A stretch of 37,286 bases of DNA from Chloroflexota bacterium (GCA_012516075.1 JAAYXE010000053.1:1-37286); one strand, 5' to 3'. Shown: positions 1-6,883, counted from the stretch's first letter. The notes: generated by a model not told the origin, from the letters alone. Made by a program: numbers and translations.

Positions 1-47
1 CAGCGCAGTCGTATTCGTCAGGTGACAGATCGTCCAGAAAAAAAGTC

Positions 48-167
48 TTTTGGTGTTTGGAGCGACGGTGGTACACCCGGTCCCATCCCGAACCCGGTCG
101 TTAAGCCCGTCAGCGCCGAGGGTACTGGGGGGGCGACCCCCTGGGAGAGCAGGTCAATGCCAAAAGA
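48..167 (+). rRNA. rrf: 5S ribosomal RNA
   Basis: The segment carries the conserved 5S core: the CCCGGTCCCATCCCGAAC block, the GTTAAGCCC block and the GGTACT...TGGGAGAGCAGGTC block, in the right order and spacing for a molecule of about 118-120 nt. Helix I is formed by TCTTTTGG near 47-53 and CCAAAAGA at 160-167. The pairing extends outward into A-rich/T-rich flanks (AAAAAAG with CTTTTTT), probably a processing stem or terminator-like extension. The exact ends are uncertain by a few bases. A 23S gene may lie just outside the left edge; the first 46 bases show nothing I recognise. Confidence 0.93.
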
Positions 168-251
168 CTTTTTTACTAAAATACAACCCGGCCGCGCCGG
201 CCGGTTAAGGGGGGCGCAGTGCCGCAAAAAGCCCCCGCTGAAAGTTTAATC

Positions 252-280
252 TTTCACTCCCGGGGGATTTTTGTTACAAT
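252..280 (+). promoter_or_regulatory. possible promoter of the tRNA cluster
   Basis: A good -10-like hexamer, TACAAT, lies at 275-280, 60 nt before the first tRNA. The hexamer 17 bp upstream (TTTCAC, 252-257) is a poor -35. The interval 168-250 holds GC-rich self-complementary stretches (around 187-199 and 209-236) without a clean T-run, so readthrough from the rRNA side is also possible. Confidence 0.3.
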
Positions 281-339
281 TGAGGCGCTCGCGGGGAGAA
301 CAGCGACAGCTCGTAGATATCGCAGCTTCCCGCAGTCAT

Positions 340-423
340 GCCGAAGTGGCGGAACTGGCAGACGCGCTGCGTTCAGGGCGCAGTGAGGGTTCCCTCGTGT
401 GGGTTCAAATCCCACCTTCGGCA
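340..423 (+). tRNA. tRNA-Leu (CAG)
   Basis: Class II tRNA of 84 nt. The acceptor stem is GCCGAAG (340-346) with CTTCGGC (416-422), and the discriminator is A423. The anticodon stem CTGCG/CGCAG encloses the loop TTCAGGG, anticodon CAG. It has a long variable arm and a GGGTTCAAATCCC T-arm. CCA is not encoded (CTC follows), so the 3' end would need the CCA-adding enzyme. First of seven tRNAs in the cluster. Confidence 0.95.
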
Positions 424-477
424 CTCCTCCTGTAAGAGGGCTGTGTACCTTGCCAACTGCAGGATCGATCTTTACCA

Positions 478-562
<85 letters not shown>

Positions 563-566
563 GGTT

Positions 567-639
567 GCGAGCGTAGCTCAGCTGGTAGAGCGTCTGCTTC
601 CCAAGCAGAATGTCGGGAGTTCGAGTCTCCTCGCTCGCT
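567..639 (+). tRNA. tRNA-Gly (CCC)
   Basis: Class I tRNA of 73 nt. Acceptor GCGAGCG (567-573) pairs with CGCTCGC (632-638), discriminator T639 as is usual for bacterial tRNA-Gly. The anticodon stem TCTGC/GCAGA encloses TTCCCAA, anticodon CCC. T-arm GGGAG/CTCCT with loop TTCGAGT. CCA is not encoded. It lies only 6 nt after the preceding tRNA. Confidence 0.94.
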
Positions 640-670
640 TTGAGCCAGGCAGGCTCAGAAGTCCAACACT

Positions 671-743
671 GCGGGCATAGTTCAGCTGGTAGAACACCTC
701 CTTGCCAAGGAGAAGGTCACGGGTTCGAGTCCCGTTGCCCGCT
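671..743 (+). tRNA. tRNA-Gly (GCC)
   Basis: Class I tRNA of 73 nt. Acceptor GCGGGCA (671-677) pairs with TGCCCGC (736-742), discriminator T743. The anticodon loop TTGCCAA gives anticodon GCC. The outermost anticodon-stem pair appears to be a C-A mismatch; the inner four pairs are canonical. T-arm CGGGTTCGAGTCCCG. CCA is not encoded. Confidence 0.95.
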
Positions 744-766
744 CTACAGGGTCTGATTTTCTGCTT

Positions 767-848
767 GCCGAAGTGGCGGAACTGGCAGACGCGCACGACT
801 CAAAATCGTGTTCCCTCGGGAGTGTGGGTTCGATTCCCACCTTCGGAA
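767..848 (+). tRNA. tRNA-Leu (CAA)
   Basis: Class II tRNA of 82 nt. The anticodon stem CACGA/TCGTG encloses CTCAAAA, anticodon CAA. The T-arm is identical in type to the other tRNA-Leu genes. The acceptor 5' strand is GCCGAAG, but the 3' strand reads CTTCGGA followed by A848. The terminal 1:72 pair is therefore G-A instead of G-C, which is unusual for an elongator tRNA. CCA is not encoded. Confidence 0.92.
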
Positions 849-909
849 CCTCAGAAACCCGTTCGATTTGAGCTAGCGGTCTTCTGTTTTTCACACCAAT
901 ATTAAAAAT

Positions 910-992
910 GGGCGGTTACCCAAGTGGCCAACGGGGACTGACTGTAAATCAGTTGGCAGAAGCCTTCGGAGGTTCGAATCCTTCACCGCCCA
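910..992 (+). tRNA. tRNA-Tyr (GTA)
   Basis: Class II tRNA of 83 nt. Acceptor GGGCGGT (910-916) pairs with ACCGCCC (985-991), discriminator A992. The anticodon arm ACTGA-CTGTAAA-TCAGT gives anticodon GTA, with a long variable arm. T-arm GGAGG/CCTTC with loop TTCGAAT. The three bases after the discriminator (993-995) are CCA, the only case in this cluster, so the tail may be genome-encoded or the match may be chance. Confidence 0.95.
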
Positions 993-1009
993 CCAGATTA
1001 ATAAAAACT

Positions 1010-1099
1010 GGGGAGGTGCCAGAGTGGACGAATGGGGCCGCCTGCTAAGCGGTTGCCGGGCTTAAAACTCGGCCGCAGGTTCGAATCCTGTCCTCCCCG
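1010..1099 (+). tRNA. tRNA-Ser (GCT)
   Basis: Class II tRNA of 90 nt with a large variable arm. Acceptor GGGGAGG (1010-1016) pairs with CCTCCCC (1092-1098), discriminator G1099 as in bacterial tRNA-Ser. The anticodon arm CCGC-CTGCTAA-GCGG gives anticodon GCT. T-arm GCAGG/CCTGT. CCA is not encoded. Last tRNA of the cluster, 15 nt before a terminator. Confidence 0.95.
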
Positions 1100-1114
1100 C
1101 TGGAAGATTATTGT

Positions 1115-1150
1115 GTGCTCGCCACAAAGGGTGGGCACTTTTATTTTATC
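1115..1150 (+). terminator. intrinsic terminator of the tRNA cluster
   Basis: A 9-bp stem with two G-T pairs, GTGCTCGCC (1115-1123) and GGTGGGCAC (1130-1138), encloses a 6-nt loop and is followed at once by a T-rich tract (TTTTATTTTATC). It argues against the upstream GTG (1111) as the start of the following acetyltransferase gene, because that start would lie inside the terminator. Confidence 0.85.
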
Positions 1151-1161
1151 TTTTCATAAAA

Positions 1162-1830
1162 ATGACCATTCCACAGGCAGCTACCGTCCGTCCTTACCGA
1201 CCTGAGGATCGTGCTGCAGTATTTCGCATTGCTGCAGACACAGCTTTTTTCGGCGAGCCGATCGAGGCCTATTTTGAAGACCGGCATCTGTTCTGTGACG
1301 CTTTTTACAGCTATTACACCGATCTGGAGCCGGAAAACGGTTGGGTCGCCTGTGCAGAAGGCCGGGTGATCGGCTTTATTGTGGGGAGCACGGATACAAA
1401 AGCCTACCAGCGCCGATTGATGCGCCACATCCTTCCCCCTATGGTGTTACGATTTTTGCGTGGAGCTTATCACCCCGGCCCGCAGGCCTGGCGCTACCTG
1501 CGCGCGCTCGCAGCAGCCGCCGTGCACCGGGAGTTTCCCCATGCCGATCTGGACCGCTACCCGGCCCACCTGCACATCAACCTGGAGGCCGGCTGGCGCG
1601 GTTATGGCCTGGGCCGCCGCCTGATGGAAGCGTTCATCCAGCGGTTAAAAAGTATGAACGTTCCAGGCGTGCACCTGCACACCACCAGCATGAACCGGGC
1701 CGCCTGCGGGCTGTACCGCAGCTGCGGCTTTGATCTGCTTGACAGCCGGGTGACCCGCATCTGGGCTCACCTGATTCGCGAGCCGATCGAAAACCGCTGC
1801 TATGGCCTGACATTGACCTGTGAGCGGTAA
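1162..1830 (+). CDS. GNAT-family N-acetyltransferase
   Basis: A 222-residue protein of the GNAT fold, predicted to transfer an acetyl group from acetyl-CoA to an unknown amine. The acetyl-CoA pyrophosphate-binding motif is visible as R-G-Y-G-L-G at about residues 146-151, in W-R-G-Y-G-L-G-R-R-L. The typical C-terminal N-R-A-A-x-x-L-Y-x-x-x-G-F motif B follows. The N-terminus (T-V-R-P-Y-R-P-E-D) is the usual first strand of GNAT proteins, supporting the ATG at 1162 over the GTG at 1111 inside the tRNA terminator. I see no Shine-Dalgarno before 1162, so initiation may be weak or leaderless. Its stop lies 2 nt before the transporter start, so the two genes are probably one operon. The substrate cannot be told from sequence. 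Confidence 0.88.
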   Translation: MTIPQAATVRPYRPEDRAAVFRIAADTAFFGEPIEAYFEDRHLFCDAFYSYYTDLEPENGWVACAEGRVIGFIVGSTDTKAYQRRLMRHILPPMVLRFLRGAYHPGPQAWRYLRALAAAAVHREFPHADLDRYPAHLHINLEAGWRGYGLGRRLMEAFIQRLKSMNVPGVHLHTTSMNRAACGLYRSCGFDLLDSRVTRIWAHLIREPIENRCYGLTLTCER

Positions 1831-1832
1831 AA

Positions 1833-4190
1833 ATGAACAGACGGCTGGCGCCGCCGCCGGAACGATCACGGTCGGGGGATTATGACCGCCGAGGTTTGAC
1901 ATTGTCTGCAACTGAAACCGCGAACGAACACAGCGAGGCATATCGCGAACCGACGAAGGTCGAGAAACTGCGCGGCCTTCCCTGGAGCATCGCCTTTGAT
2001 ATTGCCAACACGTTTGCCATCCAGTTCACGTTTTTCGGTTCGATTTTCGTCCTCTTTCTGAACGACCTGGGGCTGAACAACTCCCAGATCGGTTTTCTCC
2101 TTTCTACATTCCCCTTCTTCGGGCTGGTGGCTCCTTTCATAACACCGCAGGTGGCGCGCCTTGGCTATAAACGTACCTTTATTACATTTTTCGGGCTGCG
2201 CAACCTGGTCGCCGGGCTGCTCCTGCTGACCCCCCTGGTCGTTGCACGCTTCGACGCGCGCGTAGTTCTGATTTTTGTTTCCATCGTTACGATGGGCTAC
2301 GCACTCTGCAGAGCCATCGGCATGACCGGCCTGCTCCCCTGGCAGCAGGAATATATCCCCAATGAGATCCGTGGTAAATATTCGGCATTCAGTAACATCT
2401 TTACCAGCCTGAGCGGTCTGCTGGCGGTGGCTGTCGCCAGCAGCATTGTGGGGCGTTTTTCTGGGCTATCCCCCTATATCCTGTTGATTGGCCTGGGAGT
2501 AATCTTCGGCCTGATCTCCACGTACCTGATCACCTTTGTCCCCGGTGGGAAGCCGGCAGCGGTCGAACCGTCTGTTCTGGAGCGCTGGCAGGAGATGCAG
2601 CGCCCGGTGCGGGATCATAGATTCGTCCTGTTCCTGATTGGCTTTGGGCTGGTCACACTGGCAACCAGCCCGATGTTTTCTTTTTTGCCCCTCTTTATGC
2701 AGAGCGACGTCGGACTGAGCACCGCCAGCGTGGTCTGGCTGCAGACCGGTAACATGGTGGGCAGCCTGGTTTCCAGTTTTCTGTGGGGTTGGATGGCCGA
2801 CCGCTACGGCAGCAAACCTGTGATGGTGTCTGGCCTGCTGCTCATGTTAACGCTGCCGGTGTGGTGGATTTTGATGCCGCGCCACTCGAATTTGAGCCTG
2901 GCGGTGGCGCTGACGATCGCAGTCCTGCAGGGCATCGCCACGATTGGCTGGACAATCGGCTCCGGCCGGCTGATGTATGTCAGCATTATCCCAACGGAAT
3001 GGAAAAGCTCTTACCTGGCCCTGTACAACGCCTGGACCGGGCTGGTGGGCGGTATCAGCCCGCTGATCGGCGGCTGGATGCTGGACCGCTTCAGCGGACA
3101 GACATGGGACCTTGGGGGACTGCAGGTAGGGTCTTATACGCTGCTCTTTACCGTGGGGTTCGTCCTGCTGGTTCTGGCGGGCCTGGCGCTGCGTGCGGTG
3201 CACACCGAGTCGGACCTCAGCGTTGGCAAGTTCGCCGGGCTGTTCCTGCACGGCAACCCGATCCTCGCCGTTGAATCGTTGATCCGCTATCACTTTGCCC
3301 GGGAAGAGCTTTCCGCCGTGACGGTGACCGAGCGCCTGGGTCAGGCGCGCAGCCCGCTGACCGTGGATGAGCTGCTGGATGCCCTGGCTGACCCGCGTTT
3401 CTATGTGCGCTTTGAAGCCATTGTATCCATCGCCCGCCACAGCCCCGATGACCGGCTGGTTCAGGCCCTGATTGAGGTGTTGAATGGGAAAGATCCTGCC
3501 CTGGGGGTGATTGCTGCCTGGGCCCTGGGCCGCATGGGGCACCCGCAAGCGCTGGCCCCCCTGCGCGCCAGTCTGCAGTCGCCTTACCGGTCGATCAAGG
3601 CGCATGCGGCGCGCTCGCTGGCGACCCTGGGGGATCAGGATAGCAAGCCCCTGCTGCTGCAGCTGATCCAGGAAGAGACTGACCCGGGCCTGCTGATCGC
3701 CTATGCCTCGGCCCTGGGCAAACTGCAGTGCCGGGAGGCGGTGCCGGTATTACTGGATCTGCTGGCTGCTGAGGAGAACCCGGGCAGCCGCGAAGAGCTG
3801 GCCCTTGCGCTGGCGCGTCTCGTTGGAGATGAGGGCCCCTATATCCAGCTGCTGCGCAGCTGCCGCCAGGACCCGGGAACTGCTCTTTCACAGGCTCTTA
3901 GCCCCTATTTCAAGCGCGTTCACAGTAGCTCTAATAATCCGGCAGAGGATGAAACGCTGGTGCGCAGCTGCGCGCACACGTTTGCTCTCGGAGAACTCGA
4001 CCAGGGCGCACTGCTGCTGGCCAGCCTGATCGAAACGCTGCCCCCGGAAAACTATCCGGAGCACTGCATGCAGATCCTGAAGGCCTGTAAGGCTCAATAC
4101 TGCCGCCAGAAGGCGCAGCGCCTGGAGTATGTGGTGCTCGGTCTGTACACCCTGCAGCACGGCTACCGGCCCGCGCATGAGGTGCACTAG
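1833..4190 (+). CDS. MFS transporter fused to C-terminal HEAT-like repeats
   Basis: A 785-residue protein. Residues from about 50 to 460 form the hydrophobic two-times-six-helix body of a major facilitator superfamily permease, with loop motifs such as D-R-Y-G-S-K-P between the halves. Residues from about 490 to 690 are soluble and built of alpha-helical repeats of roughly 30 residues (A-D-P-R-F-Y-V-R-F-E-A; A-L-I-E-V-L-N-G-K-D-P; A-W-A-L-G-R-M-G), the pattern of HEAT/PBS-lyase repeats. A further helical tail has no recognisable motif. Typical MFS proteins have 400-450 residues, so the cytoplasmic repeat domain is an addition, perhaps for protein contacts or regulation. It follows the acetyltransferase with a 2-nt gap. 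Its stop codon overlaps the stop of the convergent DUF134 gene. The transported substrate is unknown. Confidence 0.88.
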   Translation: MNRRLAPPPERSRSGDYDRRGLTLSATETANEHSEAYREPTKVEKLRGLPWSIAFDIANTFAIQFTFFGSIFVLFLNDLGLNNSQIGFLLSTFPFFGLVAPFITPQVARLGYKRTFITFFGLRNLVAGLLLLTPLVVARFDARVVLIFVSIVTMGYALCRAIGMTGLLPWQQEYIPNEIRGKYSAFSNIFTSLSGLLAVAVASSIVGRFSGLSPYILLIGLGVIFGLISTYLITFVPGGKPAAVEPSVLERWQEMQRPVRDHRFVLFLIGFGLVTLATSPMFSFLPLFMQSDVGLSTASVVWLQTGNMVGSLVSSFLWGWMADRYGSKPVMVSGLLLMLTLPVWWILMPRHSNLSLAVALTIAVLQGIATIGWTIGSGRLMYVSIIPTEWKSSYLALYNAWTGLVGGISPLIGGWMLDRFSGQTWDLGGLQVGSYTLLFTVGFVLLVLAGLALRAVHTESDLSVGKFAGLFLHGNPILAVESLIRYHFAREELSAVTVTERLGQARSPLTVDELLDALADPRFYVRFEAIVSIARHSPDDRLVQALIEVLNGKDPALGVIAAWALGRMGHPQALAPLRASLQSPYRSIKAHAARSLATLGDQDSKPLLLQLIQEETDPGLLIAYASALGKLQCREAVPVLLDLLAAEENPGSREELALALARLVGDEGPYIQLLRSCRQDPGTALSQALSPYFKRVHSSSNNPAEDETLVRSCAHTFALGELDQGALLLASLIETLPPENYPEHCMQILKACKAQYCRQKAQRLEYVVLGLYTLQHGYRPAHEVH

Positions 4191-4528
4191 CGTTTTTTTG
4201 TGGGTCCTTCGCGCCGGGGGCCGCGCGGCGCGGGCGGCATGGGTGTAACAGTCTCATCCTGCAGCCGCAGGGCGCAGCCTTCTACCAGAGCCCGGCTGAC
4301 CTGCCGGCGTGCCTGCGTCAGAATGCGCTGGAAGGTGGAGCGCGACACACCCATCTCCTGAGCAGCCTGGGCCTGCATTTTCCCCTCCAGGTCCGCCAGC
4401 CGCAGGGCCTCCAGCTCTTCGGGCAGCAGCAGCACTTCTTCCAGGCGGTTTAATGGAACCCCGGCAGGCTTAAAGATCACCTGACGGGGTTTCATCCTTA
4501 AAATGCGGCGTTTACGTGGGCGCGGCAC
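4187..4528 (-). CDS. DUF134 family helix-turn-helix protein
   Basis: A 113-residue basic protein starting at GTG 4528. The sequence M-P-R-P-R-K-R-R, then F-K-P-A-G-V-P-L, then L-x-x-E-E-L-E-A-L-R-L-A-D-L-E and G-V-S-R-S-T-F-Q-R-I-L is characteristic of the DUF134 (COG1342) family. These are small predicted DNA-binding proteins with a sigma70-region-4-like HTH. It is the second gene of a two-gene minus-strand operon, 5 nt after the 83-residue gene, behind a promoter with a perfect palindrome. It is therefore the best candidate to bind that palindrome and regulate its own operon. In other genomes DUF134 genes often sit near NifX/NifB-like proteins; none is visible here. Confidence 0.85.
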   Translation of the reverse strand: MPRPRKRRILRMKPRQVIFKPAGVPLNRLEEVLLLPEELEALRLADLEGKMQAQAAQEMGVSRSTFQRILTQARRQVSRALVEGCALRLQDETVTPMPPAPRGPRREGPTKKR

Positions 4529-4533
4529 GGTGA

Positions 4534-4785
4534 TCAGTCGTCACCCTGTTCACGGCGTCTGCGCCGGCCTCTGCCGCCCATCTCCTGCGGCTCTTCCTGG
4601 TGTTCCCCTCGCGGCAGGTAGACGATCTCGGCGCCGGTCACTTCGGCGATCTTCTCCAGCTCAGATTTGCGCACCCGGGTCTTGAAGACTTTGAGATCGG
4701 CTCCCTGGACAGCCACTATGGCAAAACGCGGCCTTCCGGCACCCTCGCCGGCGTGCCGGCGTTCGCGGACAAAAATTTTACTCAT
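4534..4785 (-). CDS. conserved-looking small protein, function unknown
   Basis: An 83-residue protein preceded by a good ribosome binding site (GGGAGG, 7 nt before ATG 4785). Residues 19-62 read as a compact alpha/beta unit (F-A-I-V-A-V-Q-G; K-S-E-L-E-K-I-A-E-V-T-G-A-E-I-V-Y-L-P-R-G), followed by a charged tail rich in Gly and Arg (G-G-R-G-R-R-R-R-R). I do not recognise a named domain. The basic tail could bind nucleic acid. It is the first gene of the operon with the DUF134 protein, so the two probably act together. Confidence that it is a real gene is high; its function is unassigned. Confidence 0.8.
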   Translation of the reverse strand: MSKIFVRERRHAGEGAGRPRFAIVAVQGADLKVFKTRVRKSELEKIAEVTGAEIVYLPRGEHQEEPQEMGGRGRRRRREQGDD

Positions 4786-4810
4786 GAAAGCCTCCCTTTC
4801 AATATCTTTA

Positions 4811-4830
4811 TTATGGGCATATGCCCATAA
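4811..4830. promoter_or_regulatory. perfect 20-bp palindrome, likely operator of the DUF134 operon
   Basis: TTATGGGCATATGCCCATAA is its own reverse complement over all 20 bases. It starts 2 nt downstream of the -10 hexamer of the minus-strand promoter (4833-4861), so it covers the predicted transcription start and would act as a repressor site. The obvious candidate ligand is the DUF134 protein encoded by the same operon; that link is inferred. Confidence 0.75.
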
Positions 4831-4832
4831 CC

Positions 4833-4861
4833 AGTGTAGCGCATTTTCCGTCAGACGTCAA
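4833..4861 (-). promoter_or_regulatory. sigma70-type promoter of the DUF134 operon
   Basis: Read on the minus strand: TTGACG (4861-4856), a 17-bp spacer, then TACACT (4838-4833). The start would fall inside the palindrome at 4811-4830, about 40 nt before ATG 4785. Confidence 0.75.
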
Positions 4862-4948
4862 GCCAGGCGCAGGGGAAATCGCCCGGGCAGGAACGCGCAG
4901 CGCCCAGCGCGGAGTCTGCGGCCGGTGCATCAGCAGGCGGGAATCAAA

Positions 4949-4977
4949 GGCCCGCTCATTTTCTTTATGAGCGGGCC
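4949..4977 (-). terminator. terminator of the LTD-protein gene
   Basis: A perfect 11-bp stem, GGCCCGCTCAT (4949-4959) with ATGAGCGGGCC (4967-4977), and a 7-nt loop. It starts 28 nt after the stop of the minus-strand gene ending at 5005. The T-tract on the minus strand is short (TTTGATT). Confidence 0.75.
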
Positions 4978-5004
4978 AGTGTTACTTATGCAGGGTAGAT
5001 CAGG

Positions 5005-5523
5005 CTACGGACGGTAGCAGAACTGGTCCACGCGCTGGTTATCCTCGTCGCGCAGGATGGCGCACTCACCGCCGTTTTCCCAGATGGGTTCCGAGCTCCC
5101 CCAATACAGGTTTGTGGCCGTATTCGTCCCGGATTTTGACCACACTCGCACCGTATCACCGCTGTCCAGGACGAAACCATTGGGGAAAGTGAAAATATTG
5201 GGATTTGGGGGGCCAGATTCGTCACGAAGTCGCCAACCACTCATATCAACGTCATCGTCGCTGTAGTTGGTGATCTCGACATACTCGTCGTCCAGGTCGT
5301 TCGGTGTATTGCCATTGACCACATCATCGATGACAACCTGATCGGGTTCCGCAGTAGCAGTGGGGGTGACAGTAGGCGTCGCGGTTGTGGTCGGTGTGGC
5401 CGTGGCAGGCTCCGCTTTGTGGATGATCGGAAAGTAATTGGTGCTCGCCATCTGGGCCTGCACCACGGTGACCGTGAGCAGGGCAATCAGAATACCGGCA
5501 ATCCATCGGAATTTTTTCGTCAT
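5005..5523 (-). CDS. secreted lamin-tail-domain (LTD) protein
   Basis: A 172-residue exported protein. ATG 5523 is chosen because it follows a GGAGGG ribosome binding site by 5 nt and begins a classical signal peptide (M-T-K-K-F-R-W-I-A-G-I-L-I-A-L-L, cleavage near A-Q-A at about 23). The mature start holds a short N-Y-F-P-I-I-H-K motif (29-36), then a Thr/Pro linker (36-60). Residues from about 62 to the end form an LTD: V-V-I-D-D-V-V-N, D-E-Y-V-E-I-T-N-Y, D-M-S-G-W-R-L-R-D, D-S-G-D-T-V-R-V-W. LTDs in bacteria occur on secreted or surface proteins, often with nucleases; no catalytic domain is present here. Probable role: extracellular binding. It has its own terminator. Confidence 0.87.
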   Translation of the reverse strand: MTKKFRWIAGILIALLTVTVVQAQMASTNYFPIIHKAEPATATPTTTATPTVTPTATAEPDQVVIDDVVNGNTPNDLDDEYVEITNYSDDDVDMSGWRLRDESGPPNPNIFTFPNGFVLDSGDTVRVWSKSGTNTATNLYWGSSEPIWENGGECAILRDEDNQRVDQFCYRP

Positions 5524-6239
5524 CGTTTCCCTCCAGTTGACGTTTGAATTGAAGGTTATAGACGAGTACAGCCAGGCCGCTCGTCGTTTATCCATCCTTT
5601 ATCGATCTTTCCTGCAGAGCACAACGGGCAGTCGTTTCAGCGTTTGCCCGTCTGCGCTGCCGTGCACATTGAGCACAGCTGTCGGCGCGTCAGCGAAGAT
5701 GTTCCCGGGGTACGATTCTGCACCCGCTCCAGCGTCTGACCAGAAATATTAAAACCAGCACCTCCTTTCCCAGGTGATCACGTGAAATTCTGGATCAGAA
5801 TAAAACCTCCCAATCTGCAGCAAAATTCCCCTGCTGCTAAGCTCATACTGTGCCAGCCAGGCAACTTTATATCTTTAACCGCTCCAGGGGGAAGGGTCCG
5901 GTCGCTGTAGTACAGACAGGCAGCCCGCTGCATTTGCCGGTGTACCCGGTCCTGACCTCCGGACGTGGAGGTCTCCGTCTCAACCTGCCCGCCCCAGTAC
6001 GCGTTCTTTGAAGTTCGGGCAGAAACCATCTCCGTTCCACCTGGATTGGACGGCCCTTCCTGATGACAGCCGAATGTTAACTGTGGTTTGAGCATTCTGA
6101 TATACCTTTACTCAAGGCAGTACTTCATAAAACGAACAGTAGTACCGGCGGTTCACGTAACGCTGGTACTGCTTCTACTATAGCCCGCTTATACAGCTTC
6201 TTCAATTAGTGATGCTCCTACCCCGGGGTAGGGAAGACC
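5524..6239. other. 716-bp intergenic region without a convincing gene
   Basis: This holds the leader of the LTD gene and the downstream side of the hydrolase gene. A perfect Shine-Dalgarno core (AAAGGAGG on the minus strand, 5768-5761) has no start codon at usable distance and sits inside a short hairpin (CACCT 5759-5763 / AGGTG 5772-5776). A longer imperfect hairpin is AGTACCGGCG (6141-6150) with CGCTGGTACT (6161-6170). A perfect 16-bp palindrome, CCTACCCCGGGGTAGG, lies at 6217-6232, just past the hydrolase stop, without a T-run. A 105-codon minus-strand frame at 5778-6095 has unremarkable composition and no recognisable domain, so I do not call it a gene. Confidence 0.5.
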
Positions 6240-6779
6240 CTAACGCTTCTCATGATCCTCCGCTCCAGGCTGAAGCTGCCTCGCAATCAGGCTCTTCCAG
6301 TCGACTGACTGCACGGTCTGGTGCATCCCGTGATCGTCATCCACCACACGAAAATCCAGGCTGTGGAAAATCTGCTCTGCGATGGGGCGCACCTGGTTCA
6401 GAGGGATGATGTGGTCGCGTGTTCCGTGGAAGATGGTAACCGGCACGTTGATGGGTTCTGGCAGCGACTGTGCAAAGTCGGGCCAGATCAGCGCCGGTGC
6501 GAGCAGGATCAGTTGCGATACACGCTGCGGGTTCTCGAACGCATACATGGCGGCCATCAGGCCTCCCAGGCTGGAACCAATGATAATCCAGTCGCTGCGT
6601 CCCTCCAGTTCTGCACGCAGCTTCTGCATGCGTTCTTCTAATGCTCCCCGGAAGTCCGGGATGCGCATCCCCGGGAATAAGTTTCTGAGAAGCTGGGCCT
6701 TGAAGCCATGGCTGGTGCCCTCCAGACCGTGGATAAACAGGATCCGCTGGTGGTGTTCACTGTGGGTTTCGTCACTCAT
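6240..6779 (-). CDS. small alpha/beta hydrolase (YqiA/RBBP9-like size)
   Basis: A 179-residue single-domain serine hydrolase, probably a cytoplasmic esterase. I-L-F-I-H-G-L-E-G (13-21) is the oxyanion-loop strand. G-S-S-L-G-G (68-73) is the nucleophile elbow with Ser70. F-H-G-T-R-D-H (118-123) supplies the acid Asp122, and D-D-D-H-G-M-H (147-153) the catalytic His. The length is short for the superfamily and close to the YqiA/UPF0227 and RBBP9 groups, which lack a cap domain. ATG 6779 follows AAAGGAG by 11 nt. It is transcribed divergently from the ABC transporter gene. The substrate is unknown. Confidence 0.87.
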   Translation of the reverse strand: MSDETHSEHHQRILFIHGLEGTSHGFKAQLLRNLFPGMRIPDFRGALEERMQKLRAELEGRSDWIIIGSSLGGLMAAMYAFENPQRVSQLILLAPALIWPDFAQSLPEPINVPVTIFHGTRDHIIPLNQVRPIAEQIFHSLDFRVVDDDHGMHQTVQSVDWKSLIARQLQPGAEDHEKR

Positions 6780-6883
6780 ACGGTTATCAACTCCTTTCAG
6801 CCTGCGTATTTAAAATTGTATCGTGATTCCCCTGTATTCTCCCGCTCCCTGTGTGCCGGGCAGACCCTGATCGAATTTCCGGG

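Noticed and set aside
22..249. Frames across 22-249 and 18-227.
   Set aside because: They lie on the 5S rRNA gene and its antisense.
5778..6095. A 105-codon minus-strand frame in the gene-poor interval.
   Set aside because: Only a weak AAAGG before its ATG, no domain, signal peptide or coding bias; kept as intergenic.
6217..6232. Perfect palindrome CCTACCCCGGGGTAGG.
   Set aside because: Fully self-complementary with no loop-forming centre or T-run, single occurrence noticed, just past a stop codon; may be chance or a weak terminator, too little to call.
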